A DNA stretch of 64,000 bases from Cyanobium sp. Cruz CV13-4-11. GTDB taxonomy: Bacteria > Cyanobacteriota > Cyanobacteriia > PCC-6307 > Cyanobiaceae. The stretch is taken from positions 79,969-143,968 of the forward strand of contig NZ_JAGQCH010000008.1 of NCBI RefSeq assembly GCF_024346055.1, written 5' to 3'. The position numbers were made by a program, and so were the translations under genes. Positions 8,559 to 17,130 of the stretch are shown here, piece after piece (position 1 is the first letter of the stretch; each line of letters starts with the position of its first letter). Under the pieces are notes generated by a model. It did no database searches. It was given only the letters and a program-made list of their open reading frames with translations, and was not told the origin of the DNA.

Positions 8559-9152
8559 ATGGCTGTCTGGCTTCTTCTGCCCCTGCTGCTGCTGGCAGCC
8601 GTTGCCCTGCTGCTGCTGCGGCGCTCACGGCTGCGGCGTCAGGCACCCAAACTGCTGGGCCGCACCCTGTTCACCCTGACCACCGGCGACATCGTCCAGT
8701 ACGACGGCCGTGACTGGGTGGTGGAGGACCGGCTCCTCTACGACGACGGCGGCTTCCAGTGGCTGGAATACCTGCTGCGCGACGGCGGCGATGGCCGCTG
8801 GCTCAGCGTCTGCGAGGACGATTGGCTGGAGGTGAGCTGGCTGGAGGACGCCCCGGCCTCGGAGCTGGAGGGTCTGACCGCCGACTTCCCCGATCACCTG
8901 CGCTGTCGCGGCCAGCTCTATCACCTGAAGGAAACGGGCCGGGCCTCGGTAAGCGCCGCCGCCCGGGTGATGAACCGACGCATGCAGGGCTGTCGCTTCG
9001 GGGATTACGAGGGGGAGGAGGGCCGCGTGCTCTCCCTGGAGCGCTGGGAGCAGGGAGACGATCCCGGCCCACCGGAGCTCAGCCTCGGCCGGCGCATTGA
9101 CCCGGCCACCCCGGTGCTGCTGCCCGGTGATGGCCGCACGGTTTATCGCTGA
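8559..9152 (+). CDS. DUF4178-domain protein with N-terminal membrane anchor
   Basis: A 197-residue protein with a hydrophobic N-terminal helix (about residues 4-20) followed by RRSRLRRQ, which would put the body in the cytoplasm. Residues about 40-120 carry DUF4178 features: LTTGDIVQYDGRDWVVE, then FQWLEYLLRD and WLSVCEDDWLEVSW. A second, weaker beta-rich part ends the protein. It lies 80 bases downstream of the spermidine-synthase-like gene in the same direction. DUF4178 has no established biochemical role; its repeated association with DUF350 and SpeE-like genes is the main clue. Its stop codon falls inside a 15-base tandem repeat shared with the 3' end of the ligase gene. Confidence 0.85.
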   Translation: MAVWLLLPLLLLAAVALLLLRRSRLRRQAPKLLGRTLFTLTTGDIVQYDGRDWVVEDRLLYDDGGFQWLEYLLRDGGDGRWLSVCEDDWLEVSWLEDAPASELEGLTADFPDHLRCRGQLYHLKETGRASVSAAARVMNRRMQGCRFGDYEGEEGRVLSLERWEQGDDPGPPELSLGRRIDPATPVLLPGDGRTVYR

Positions 9153-9206
9153 TCAGCCGATCGCTGAGAAGCCGATCACTGAGAAGCCAATCGCGGAGCA
9201 GCGGCT
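9147..9206. repeat. 15-bp imperfect tandem repeat across two convergent stop codons
   Basis: Four consecutive 15-base units: CGCTGATCAGCCGAT (9147), CGCTGAGAAGCCGAT (9162), CACTGAGAAGCCAAT (9177) and a diverged fourth unit (9192). The rightward DUF4178 stop lies in the first unit; the leftward ligase stop spans the second/third unit junction (9176-9178). The repeat therefore forms the whole 23-base gap plus the last codons of both genes. It has probably grown by slippage. Confidence 0.85.
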
Positions 9207-10840
9207 GGATCCTCCAGCAGGGCCTGGGCGCTGCTGAGACTGTCGGCCGATTCGGGGGTGCGATCACGACGCCAGCGCAGGATGCGGGGGAAGCGCACGG
9301 CCAGGCCACTGCGGTGACGGCTGGAGCGTTGCAGGCCCTCGAAGCCCAGGGTGAAGACCTGCAAGGGCTCGACGGCCCGTACCGGACCGAAGCGCTCGGT
9401 GGTGTGGCGGCGGATCCAGCGGTCCAGCTCCGTGATCTCGCTGTCGTCAAGCCCCGAATAGGCCTTGGCGAAGGTCACCAGACGGCCCTCGCCATCCCAG
9501 AGGCCGAAGGTGTAATCGGTGTACAGGTTGGCGCGGCGGCCGCTGCCGGCCTGGGCGTAGAGCAGCACCGCATCGAGCTCCATCGGCTCCAGCTTGTGCT
9601 TCCACCACAGCCCGCGGCGCCGGCCGACGCCATAGGACGAATCGAGCGCCTTCAGCATCAGCCCTTCGGCGCCCACAAAGCGGGCCTGCTGCCGCAGGGT
9701 TTCGAGCTCCTCCCAGCTCCCCAGCGGCAGCACCGGGGAGAGGCGCAGGAGCCCGGCGGCGGGGGTGGGAACCGCCTCAGGCAGCCCCCGCAGCAGATCC
9801 TCCAGGGCGGCGCGGCGCTGGAACAGGGGGGCGGGGCGCAGGTCCTGGCCTCCCCTTTCCAGCAGGTCGTAGGCGACGAAGGCCGCCGGGCACTCCCGCA
9901 GCAGGGCGGCGCCGGGCTTCTGCCGACCCAGCCGCCGCTGCAGGGGTCCGAAGCCGGCGGGCTGGCTCGCTTCTGCCGGCCAGACGGTGAGCTCCCCATC
10001 CAGCACCGTGCCCTGGGGCAGCCCCTCGGCCATCCCATCCAGATCGGGGAAGCTGGCATTGATCAGTTCCTCGCCGCGGCTCCAGAGAAAGGTCTGGCCG
10101 TTGCGCCGGATCAGCTGGGCCCGGATTCCGTCCCATTTCCACTCCACCTGCCAGCCGGCGGGGTCGGTGGCCTCCAGGCGTTCCGTCTCCAGGGGGGAGG
10201 CCAGGCAGAAGGGGTAGGGACGGCTGATCGGGGCGGCCACCCCGGCCGCCAGGGGCGCCAGCAGGGCTTCCATCGCCTCTGGGGAGGGCTCGAAACCGCC
10301 CATCAGCCGGTGGGCCAGCTCCGCCTCCTCCAGGCCGGACACCTGGGCCAGCGCCCGGATGACCAGGCCCGCGGCCACCCCCACCCGGAAGCCGCCGGTG
10401 AGCAGTTTGTTGAACAGGAAGCACTGGCCGTCGGGCAGGGCGGCCCAGATCGTCAGCACCGCCTGCGCCTGCGCCTCCCCCTCCAGAGCGGCCAGGGCCG
10501 GCAGCCGCGAATCCATCCATTCGGCCAGGGGCAGCTCCAGGGGCGTTGCCGGCGGCAGGGCCAGCTGGGGGAGCAACAGGGCGATGGTCTCCGCCGAATC
10601 CCCCACCTGGGCGTGGCAGGAATCGAACAACCACTCGGGTAGCCCCGAACGTTCCAGGCAGATCTGCCGCAGCCTTCGGCCGGTGATCAACCGCCGCCGC
10701 CGCTTGCCCAGCAGCAGGGCCAGGGCCCAGGCAGCATCGGCCGGCTCCACCGCCCCAAGATGGTCCGCCAGCGCGGCCACCCGCCCCCGGGTGCCGGCGG
10801 CGCGCTCCAGCTGCTGAATCAGGTCGGCAAAGGCCTGCAT
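9176..10840 (-). CDS. ATP-dependent DNA ligase of the helicase/exonuclease repair module
   Basis: A 554-residue ligase. An N-terminal helical DNA-binding domain spans about 1-200. The nucleotidyltransferase domain carries the adenylation motif EWKWDGIR with Lys at about 235, motif III LDGELTVW, a motif IIIa-type FVAYDLLE and motif IV/V AEGLMLKAL. A C-terminal OB-fold ends with RFPRILRWRRDR. This is the single-subunit bacterial LigB/LigC-like class encoded with the Lhr-like helicase and the beta-CASP exonuclease. It reads leftwards, four bases after the broken Coq4 gene, probably in one transcript with the exonuclease. Its 3' end carries a tandem repeat. An NAD-dependent LigA is expected elsewhere for replication. 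Confidence 0.92.
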   Translation of the reverse strand: MQAFADLIQQLERAAGTRGRVAALADHLGAVEPADAAWALALLLGKRRRRLITGRRLRQICLERSGLPEWLFDSCHAQVGDSAETIALLLPQLALPPATPLELPLAEWMDSRLPALAALEGEAQAQAVLTIWAALPDGQCFLFNKLLTGGFRVGVAAGLVIRALAQVSGLEEAELAHRLMGGFEPSPEAMEALLAPLAAGVAAPISRPYPFCLASPLETERLEATDPAGWQVEWKWDGIRAQLIRRNGQTFLWSRGEELINASFPDLDGMAEGLPQGTVLDGELTVWPAEASQPAGFGPLQRRLGRQKPGAALLRECPAAFVAYDLLERGGQDLRPAPLFQRRAALEDLLRGLPEAVPTPAAGLLRLSPVLPLGSWEELETLRQQARFVGAEGLMLKALDSSYGVGRRRGLWWKHKLEPMELDAVLLYAQAGSGRRANLYTDYTFGLWDGEGRLVTFAKAYSGLDDSEITELDRWIRRHTTERFGPVRAVEPLQVFTLGFEGLQRSSRHRSGLAVRFPRILRWRRDRTPESADSLSSAQALLEDPAAAPRLASQ

Positions 10841-10844
10841 AGGC

Positions 10845-11452
10845 TCAGACCAGCGGCGCCTCCGGCAGTCCCAGCTCCCGTCGCCAGTCGGCCACGGGGC
10901 GCTCCCAGCCTTCCTCGAGCTTGACGCTGATCAGGCAGCGGGCCGCCAGCCCCATCTCGAAGCCGCGGGCCAGGGCGCGCAGCAGCGGTTCGAGGGGTTC
11001 GTCGTCCTGAAGGGTGCTGAGCAGGCCGCCGAAGATCAGCAGCACCGCCAGGGGGGAACGCACCTGGGCCAGGTTGAAGGCCTGCAGCCCCAGCTCCCCG
11101 GGGCCGTCGATGCCGAAGCCGGTGAGCACGTGGACGATGTCGTGGGTTTCCCGCAGCCGGTGGGTGATGGACTCCGCCGGCGTGGTGATCGGACTGGGAT
11201 CGATCAGGCTCTCAGGTGTCAGATTCAGACGCTGCAGTTGTTCGGCGTAGCTGTGGCCCAGCCCTCCGCCACCAGGGCGGCCATGGCTGGGATCTCCAGC
11301 AGATGCCGCTGCATCTGGTTCGCCAGGGGGCTGCCCTGGAGGCTGCGCGCCAGACCGAAGACACTGTCGAGTTCCGTGGGGTTCTTCAGGAAGGCGGCGA
11401 GGCTGGCGACCATCCGCAGCGACTGCAGGCGTTCTTTGACGTTGAACAGCAT
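10845..11452 (-). pseudogene. Coq4-family gene disrupted by frameshift and internal deletion
   Basis: Two fragments of one Coq4-like protein lie in different frames. The N-terminal part starts at ATG 11452 (MLFNVKERLQSL) and is in frame up to about 11260, where it reads MAALVAEGW; out-of-family residues follow to a stop at 11225. The C-terminal part is in another frame from about 11258: GLGHSYAEQLQRLNL and the family signature HDIVHVLTGFG, ending at 10845. From start to stop is 608 bases, two more than a multiple of three. Coq4 proteins I recall from picocyanobacteria have about 20 more residues at the junction, so one deletion of 3n+1 bases explains both the gap and the frame. Coq4 acts in quinone-ring biosynthesis in ubiquinone-making organisms; its cyanobacterial role is not settled. 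A sequencing error on top of a natural short form is possible. Confidence 0.75.
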
Positions 11453-11518
11453 CGAGGCAGTCCCAGCTGAACGGCCAGTCTCGGTCCTTGGCCTGCACCT
11501 GGACACAGGTCGACCGCC

Positions 11519-12547
11519 TCAGGACGCAGCCTCCCCCTCGTCGCTGCGTTGCCCCTCGAAGGCCCGCCCCAGGGGTTCCGCCGCCAGGCCCTGCTCCTCC
11601 CGCAGGAAGCGGGCCAGGCCGTCGCTGTTGCCGTGGGTCACGTACACCTGCCGGGCGCCAGAGTCCACCACGGTGCGCAGCAGGCCATCCCAATCGGCGT
11701 GGTCGCTGAGGGCGAAGCCGCGCTCGAAGCCCCGCCGCCGCCTCGCCCCGCGCACCGCCATCCAGCCGCTGACGAAGGCCGTCTGGGGAGTGACGAACCG
11801 CTTCATCCAGGGGGAGCGGTGGGCCGAGGGCGGTGCGATCACCAGGCGCCCCGCCAGCGATTCGCTGCGGGGGAGCTCACTCAGCGGCCGCGTCGGAGGC
11901 AGCACCACCCCTACGCTCGTGTAAGGAGCCATCAGGGCCTGCACCGCCCCGTGCAACAGCACCTCCTCCTCCACCCCCAGCGCGGCCAGTTCCGCCAGCA
12001 GCCGCTGGGCCTTGCCGAAGGCATAGGCGAACAGCAGTGAGGGGCGTTGGGGGGCCTGCCGCCACCAGGCCAGGATCTCGGCGGCCACCTGCCGGCCGGG
12101 GCGCCAGCGGTAGATCGGCAGCCCGAAGGTGGCCTCGGTGATCAGCACGTCGGCGGCCACCGCTTCGAAGGGGGCGCAGCTGGGGTCGGCATCCCGCTTG
12201 TAGTCGCCACTGATCAGCCAGGTTTCGTCGCCGGCGGTGATCCGGATCTGGGCCGAGCCCAGCACGTGTCCGGCGGAATGGAACGACACCCGCGCCCCGC
12301 CGAGGCTCCGCTCCTCCCCGTAGCCCACCGCTGTCAGGGCAATGCTGGCTCCAAGCCGCTGCCGCAGCACGCCCTCGCCCGTGGCCACCGCCCAGTATTC
12401 GCCACATCCCGGCCGGGCATGGTCGGCGTGGCCATGGGTGATCAGGGCCCGGCTCACCGGCCGCCAGGGATCGATCCAGGCATCCGCGGCTGGACAGTAC
12501 AGCCCCTCAGGGGTGAGCTGGATCAGGCCGTCGCCCGGCAGGACCAT
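11519..12547 (-). CDS. Ligase-associated beta-CASP/MBL exonuclease
   Basis: A 342-residue metallo-beta-lactamase-fold nuclease. The metal-binding motif is ITHGHADH (His38, His40, Asp42, His43 counted from ATG 12547). Later metal and beta-CASP elements include HSAGHVLGSAQI, ISGDYK and SDHADW near the C-terminus. The family is the exonuclease partner of the Lhr-like helicase and ATP-dependent ligase. The frame stays open upstream to 12679, but homology begins at the MVLPGDGLIQLTPEG start at 12547, so that start is used. It would be the first gene of a leftward exonuclease-coq4-ligase unit and is divergent from the aldolase gene (118-base gap). Confidence 0.9.
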   Translation of the reverse strand: MVLPGDGLIQLTPEGLYCPAADAWIDPWRPVSRALITHGHADHARPGCGEYWAVATGEGVLRQRLGASIALTAVGYGEERSLGGARVSFHSAGHVLGSAQIRITAGDETWLISGDYKRDADPSCAPFEAVAADVLITEATFGLPIYRWRPGRQVAAEILAWWRQAPQRPSLLFAYAFGKAQRLLAELAALGVEEEVLLHGAVQALMAPYTSVGVVLPPTRPLSELPRSESLAGRLVIAPPSAHRSPWMKRFVTPQTAFVSGWMAVRGARRRRGFERGFALSDHADWDGLLRTVVDSGARQVYVTHGNSDGLARFLREEQGLAAEPLGRAFEGQRSDEGEAAS

Positions 12548-12665
12548 GGTGTGCGCAGGCCCAGACGGCGCCGACGGCGAAAGCTGCCGGCATCCTGGCG
12601 AACCTGCCCCGTTGACGGCGAGGGCGCTTCCCCCTAGCCATGGGGCAGTGATGGTCTGCGGCTCC

Positions 12666-13751
12666 ATGGCACTCGACACCTATCGCGAGGAACTGGAGGC
12701 CACCGCGATGGCCCTGGCCCGGCCGGGCACCGGTCTGCTGGCGGCGGATGAGTCCACCGGCACCATCGGCAAGCGCTTCGAGGCGATCGGCCTGGAGAAC
12801 AGCGAGGACAACCGCCGTGCTTACCGCACCCTGCTGGCCACCGCCCCCGGCCTCGGCGAAGCCATCAGCGGCGTGATCCTCTACGAGGAGACCCTGTTTC
12901 AGGACGCCGCCGCCCTGCCGGGCCAGCCGGCCGGATCGATCCTCGATCTCTTCCAGGCCCAGGGGGTGGTGGCGGGGATCAAGCTGGATCTGGGAGTGGA
13001 ACCCCTGGCGGGCGGCCTGGCCGGCGAGACCTGGTGCACCGGATTGCGGGGGCTGCGGGAGCGGGCGGCCCGCGCCTACGCCCGGGGCGCCCGCTTTGCC
13101 AAATGGCGGGCGGTGCTGCGCATCAGTGCCGAAGGCTGTCCCTCGGAGTTGTGCGTGCGCGAGAACGCCTGGGGGCTGGCCCGCTATGCCCGCACGGCCC
13201 AGGAGGAGGGGCTGGTGCCGATCGTGGAGCCGGAGATCCTGATGGACGGCGACCACGACATCCTCACCACGGCAGCGGTGCAGGAGTGGGTGCTGCGCAG
13301 CGTCTACGAGGCCCTGGGCCAGAACGGGGTGTTTCTGGAGGGCACCCTGCTCAAACCGTCGATGACCCTTCCCGGTGCCGACGGCGACGAGCGTCCCAGC
13401 CCCGAACAGGTGGCTGCCTTCACCGTTCGCACCCTGCGGCGCAGCGTGCCCCCGGCGGTGCCGGCGATCCTCTTTCTCTCGGGCGGCCTGGGGGAGGAGG
13501 ACGCCAGCGTGTATCTCTCGGCCATTCACCATGCCGCCCCGGACGCGCCCTGGCACCTGGGGTTCTCCTACGGCCGGGCCCTGCAGCACTCCTGCCTCAG
13601 CCACTGGCGAGGAACCGATACCGCGGCTGGCCAGGCGGCCCTGCTGGCCCGTGCCCGTGCCAACGGCGCGGCCGCCCGCGGGGCCTATGTGGCCGGCTCC
13701 GAACCCTCGGACGATGCCGCCTCGCTGTTCGTGGCCAATTACAGCTATTGA
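12666..13751 (+). CDS. Class I fructose-bisphosphate aldolase
   Basis: A 361-residue Schiff-base aldolase that interconverts fructose 1,6-bisphosphate and the triose phosphates in glycolysis, gluconeogenesis and the Calvin cycle. Motifs: LLAADESTGTIGKRFE near the start, GVILYEETLFQ, GIKLDLGV, FAKWRAVL and LEGTLLKPSM, whose Lys (about residue 230) is the Schiff-base residue of the family. The C-terminus ends in a typical conserved Tyr (ANYSY). ATG 12666 matches the family N-terminus; ATG 12651 is an alternative. It is convergent with nadA. Many cyanobacteria also have a class II enzyme; none is in this window. Confidence 0.96.
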   Translation: MALDTYREELEATAMALARPGTGLLAADESTGTIGKRFEAIGLENSEDNRRAYRTLLATAPGLGEAISGVILYEETLFQDAAALPGQPAGSILDLFQAQGVVAGIKLDLGVEPLAGGLAGETWCTGLRGLRERAARAYARGARFAKWRAVLRISAEGCPSELCVRENAWGLARYARTAQEEGLVPIVEPEILMDGDHDILTTAAVQEWVLRSVYEALGQNGVFLEGTLLKPSMTLPGADGDERPSPEQVAAFTVRTLRRSVPPAVPAILFLSGGLGEEDASVYLSAIHHAAPDAPWHLGFSYGRALQHSCLSHWRGTDTAAGQAALLARARANGAAARGAYVAGSEPSDDAASLFVANYSY

Positions 13752-13784
13752 GCCAGGGGAGTCCCCAGCGCCAGCGCTCTTGCC

Positions 13785-14810
13785 TCAGGCACTCATCGCC
13801 AGCATGCGCTCGATCGGCACCAGGGCCCGCCCGCGGATCTCCTCGTCGAGTTCGAGGGCCGGGGCCATGGTGTGCAGGCACTGCCACAGCTTTTCGAGCG
13901 TGTTCAGCCGCATGTAGGGGCAGGCGTTGCAGCTGCAGCCATCGGCACCCGGAACCTCATAGAGGGTCTTGCCGGGGGAGCGGCGGCGCATCTGATGCAG
14001 GATGCCCGGCTCCGTGAGCACGATGAAGGCGGGGGCCGCACTGGTCTCGGTGCGCTGCAGGAGCTTGCTGGTGGAACCGATGAAGTCGGCCAGATCCAGC
14101 AGATGCTGCTGACACTCCGGATGGGCGATCACCTCGGCTTCGGGGTGCTCCAGGCGGAGCTGCAGCAGGGCCTGCTCGCTGAAGGTTTCATGGACGATGC
14201 AGCTACCCGGCCAGAGGGTCAGCTCCCGCCCGCTTTCGCGGGCGACCCAGCGGCCCAGGTTCTGGTCGGGGGCGAACAGGATCGGTCGATCGGCCGGCAG
14301 CTGCTGGACCAGATGCACGGCATTGCTGCTGGTGCAGATCAGGTCACTCTGGGCCTTCACCGCCGCTGAACAGTTGATATAGCTCACCACGAAGTGGCCC
14401 GGGTGCCGGCGGCGGAAGTCGGCGAAGGCGTCGGCCGGACAGGCATCGGCGAGGCTGCATCCCGCCTCCAGGTCGGGCAGCAGCACGGTCTTGCCGGGGT
14501 TGAGGATCTTGGCGGTCTCGGCCATGAAGTGAACGCCGCAGAAAACGATCACCTCGGCCTCGGTGCTGGCCGCCTTGCGGGAGAGCTCGAGGGAATCACC
14601 GATGAAATCGGCGCAATCCTGGATGCTGTCGTCCTGGTAGTAGTGGGCCAGAACGATGGCGTTACGCTCCTTTTTCAGCGTCTCGATGCCGGCGATCAGC
14701 TGATGGCGGGGTGGGACCGCTCCGGGATCTGCGGGGGACCGTTCTGCAGCGTCGCCCGCTAGCCACCCATTGTGGAGCGGTGCCTGGGTCAGCGTCTGCG
14801 TGAAGACCAA
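13785..14810 (-). CDS. nadA: Quinolinate synthase
   Basis: NadA condenses iminoaspartate and dihydroxyacetone phosphate to quinolinate for NAD synthesis, using a [4Fe-4S] cluster. Likely cluster cysteines are in [15 protein letters not shown] and [10 protein letters not shown]. The substrate motif [16 protein letters not shown] is present near the N-terminus. I place the start at TTG 14810 because a good purine-rich site (GGGAAGGGG) lies a few bases upstream and the family N-terminus begins there, giving 341 residues. GTG 14831 is the other option. The gene is divergent from the metallophosphoesterase with 44 bases between the chosen starts. Confidence 0.93.
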   Translation of the reverse strand: MVFTQTLTQAPLHNGWLAGDAAERSPADPGAVPPRHQLIAGIETLKKERNAIVLAHYYQDDSIQDCADFIGDSLELSRKAASTEAEVIVFCGVHFMAETAKILNPGKTVLLPDLEAGCSLADACPADAFADFRRRHPGHFVVSYINCSAAVKAQSDLICTSSNAVHLVQQLPADRPILFAPDQNLGRWVARESGRELTLWPGSCIVHETFSEQALLQLRLEHPEAEVIAHPECQQHLLDLADFIGSTSKLLQRTETSAAPAFIVLTEPGILHQMRRRSPGKTLYEVPGADGCSCNACPYMRLNTLEKLWQCLHTMAPALELDEEIRGRALVPIERMLAMSA

Positions 14811-14854
14811 CCGTTGCCCCTTCCCATGCACGATGATCCGAGTCTAGGAAGCGG

Positions 14855-15736
14855 TTGGTATTGGCTGAGCTGAACATCGCCATCGCCGGGGATCTGCACG
14901 ATCAGTGGGATCGCAGTGACCACGACGTCCTGGAACGGATCCGTCCGGACGCCCTGCTGCTGGTGGGAGATTTCAGCGACGGCAAGTCCCGCATCCCTGA
15001 GCGGCTGGCCACGTTGGAGCTGCCTGTGGCCTGCGTGCTCGGCAACCATGATGCGGGCAAGGACGGCAGTGGCCGCACCCTGCGCCATCAGCTCGAGCTG
15101 CTGGGTGACCGGCACTGCGGCTGGGGCCTCAGGGAACTGCGTCCCCCTGGGCTGGCCGTGGTGGGGGCCCGTCCCGGGACCGCCGGCGGCGGCTACCACC
15201 TCTCCAAGGCCGTCAGGGCCGTCTATGGGCCTGTGGGCCTGCAGGAGTCTGCCGAACGCATCAGCCGGGCGGCCCTGGCGGCCGATCCCCAGCTGCCCCT
15301 GGTGCTGCTGGCCCATTCCGGCCCCAGTGGCCTGGGCACCCAGGTGGACGACCTCTGCGGCCGGGACTGGAAGGCCCCCGCCTGCGACTGGGGCGACCAG
15401 GATCTGGCCCTGGCGGTGGATCAGATCCGCCGCCGCCGCCCCCTGCCCCTGGTCATCTTCGGCCACATGCACCACGCCCTTTGCCACCACCAGGGCGAGC
15501 GGCTCAGCTTCCGTCGCGACGCCCACGGCACCGCTTTCCTTAATACCGCCTCCGTTCCCCGTCACGGGGTGGATCAGCAGGGGCGGGCCCTGCGCCACTT
15601 CAGCTGGGTCGTGTTCGCCGACGGCGACCTGCGCCACATCAGCCACCGCTGGTACGGCATCGATGGCGCTCTCCACTACGAGCAGACGCTCTGGAGAGCG
15701 GCACTGCCGGCAGCGGGCGTGCTGAGCCCTTGCTGA
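14855..15736 (+). CDS. Calcineurin-like metallophosphoesterase (TIGR04168-like)
   Basis: A protein of about 293 residues with the full metallophosphoesterase motif set: IAGDLHDQWD, LLVGDFSDGK, VLGNHDAG, LLAHSGPSG and IFGHMHHAL. The overall form matches the cyanobacterial TIGR04168 group, whose substrate is not known to me. TTG 14855 is used, with AGGAAG just upstream; a second TTG at 14861 is nearly as good. Its 3' end overlaps the TTG start of the next gene by seven bases, so translational coupling with the glycosyltransferase is likely. It is not the PdeM-type endonuclease of the ligase module, judging by length and motif context. Confidence 0.85.
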   Translation: MVLAELNIAIAGDLHDQWDRSDHDVLERIRPDALLLVGDFSDGKSRIPERLATLELPVACVLGNHDAGKDGSGRTLRHQLELLGDRHCGWGLRELRPPGLAVVGARPGTAGGGYHLSKAVRAVYGPVGLQESAERISRAALAADPQLPLVLLAHSGPSGLGTQVDDLCGRDWKAPACDWGDQDLALAVDQIRRRRPLPLVIFGHMHHALCHHQGERLSFRRDAHGTAFLNTASVPRHGVDQQGRALRHFSWVVFADGDLRHISHRWYGIDGALHYEQTLWRAALPAAGVLSPC

Positions 15737-16830
15737 TTTACGCCTGCATCAGCAGCCATGGCTTCGGCCACGGCTCCCGCACGGCGTCGGTGCTCTGCGA
15801 ACTGGCTGCCCTGAAGCCCGACTGGCGTCTGGTGCTCTCCACCGGACTGCCCGAAGCGTTCCTGACGCTCTCCCTGGGTGAGGTTCCCTTTGAGCATCGC
15901 CCCTGTCGCTGGGATGTGGGGGTGATCCAGGCGGATGCCCTGGGGGCCGACCCCGCCGCCACCCTGGCGGCGCTCCAGGCCCTGGAGGTTGACCTGCCCG
16001 AGCTGGTCGAGCGCGAAGCCCGCTGGCTGGAGGCCCAGCATCAGCCGGTGTTGGTGCTGGCGGATGTGCCCCCTTCGGCGGCCCTGCTGGCCCGACGGCT
16101 GCAGGTGCCGCTGGTGTGGCTGGCCAGCTTCGGCTGGGACACGATCCACGCCCCCATGGGCCCCCCCTTCCAGGCCTGGGCAGAACGCCACCGGCAGCTG
16201 TATGCCCAGGGGGACCTGCTGCTCCATTGCCCCCTCTCCCTGCCGATGGACTGGGGTCTGCCAGAAGTGAAGCTGGGCCTGACGAGTTCCAGGCCCCGCC
16301 AGGACGTGGAGCGGCTGGCCCGCGAACTGGCCCTGCCGCCGGATCGGGAGCGGGTGGTGCTGGTGAGCTTCGGGGGCCTTGGCATGGCCATCGACCCGGA
16401 CCTGCTGGCCCGCTGGCCCGAGCATGTGTTCATCGGTCCGGAGCCGCTGCTGGCCACGGTGCCCAATGGCCGTTGTCTACCGGCGGGCGTGCGTCCCCTC
16501 GATCTGATGCCCCTGACAGGACGGCTGATCACGAAGCCCGGCTACAGCAGCTTCTGTGAGGCCTTCAGCCAGGGGGTGGGGATTCACCTGGTGCACCGCA
16601 CCGGATTTGCCGAAGCGCCGGTGCTGGAGGAGGACCTGCGCAACCACGGCTGGCACCGGCTGCTGAGCCAGGAGGCCTTCCGCCGGGGCGACTGGCAGCT
16701 GGATCAGGCCCTGGAGCCCCCCAGACACGGCCCCCTGCCCGTGGATGGGGCACCCACTGCCGCGCGGGCGATTGTTTCGCTGCTGGATGGACGATCAGCA
16801 CTGCCTATGGGGTCTGCCTTCAGGATTTGA
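15730..16830 (+). CDS. GT-B-fold glycosyltransferase, MurG-like
   Basis: A 366-residue protein opening with YACISSHGFGHGSRTASVL, a glycine/His-rich loop typical of GT-B enzymes that bind a lipid or sugar acceptor. The C-terminal half has VVLVSFGGLG and KPGYSSFCEA, which resemble the donor-binding region of MurG-type and related transferases. It probably uses a nucleotide sugar, but neither donor nor acceptor can be told from sequence. The TTG start at 15730 lies inside the end of the metallophosphoesterase gene, in another frame. The last gene of this pair is followed by a 300-base spacer. Confidence 0.75.
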   Translation: MLIYACISSHGFGHGSRTASVLCELAALKPDWRLVLSTGLPEAFLTLSLGEVPFEHRPCRWDVGVIQADALGADPAATLAALQALEVDLPELVEREARWLEAQHQPVLVLADVPPSAALLARRLQVPLVWLASFGWDTIHAPMGPPFQAWAERHRQLYAQGDLLLHCPLSLPMDWGLPEVKLGLTSSRPRQDVERLARELALPPDRERVVLVSFGGLGMAIDPDLLARWPEHVFIGPEPLLATVPNGRCLPAGVRPLDLMPLTGRLITKPGYSSFCEAFSQGVGIHLVHRTGFAEAPVLEEDLRNHGWHRLLSQEAFRRGDWQLDQALEPPRHGPLPVDGAPTAARAIVSLLDGRSALPMGSAFRI

Positions 16831-17130
16831 TCATCTGTTCATCGGAGCCGAAAAACTTCAGTGCCTGGCTGTAACTCGAATGCAAAGCGTCATTCTTGAT
16901 AACAGTAGACAGTTGTTCGACCGTCACTAACACCGAATCGTTTCGAGGCATTCATCGGCAAATTACCGCCAAGTCTCGGTGCAGGATTTTTCTACCCTTG
17001 CCACGGGATCACTGGTTCTTCCTGATGTTGTTCTCCTGAAGACCCGGTCACACCAAGCACATCACGTCGGATTTGTTCCGTTATCCCTTTAACGGATTCT
17101 TCCCCCACTTGTCCTTCACGACCGTTTCTC
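16831..17130. other. 300-bp spacer of lower GC, no gene seen
   Basis: This stretch is clearly richer in A and T than its neighbours. It contains several stop codons in all rightward frames, and no small ORF looks coding. It is the likely promoter and leader for the lysozyme-like gene at 17131. I see no clear riboswitch, terminator with a T-run or tRNA. A small RNA cannot be excluded. Confidence 0.5.

Noticed and set aside
14855..15736. Metallophosphoesterase as the fourth (PdeM-type) member of the ligase module
   Set aside because: Its length and motif context fit the cyanobacterial TIGR04168-like group better, and it is separated from the module by aldolase and nadA.
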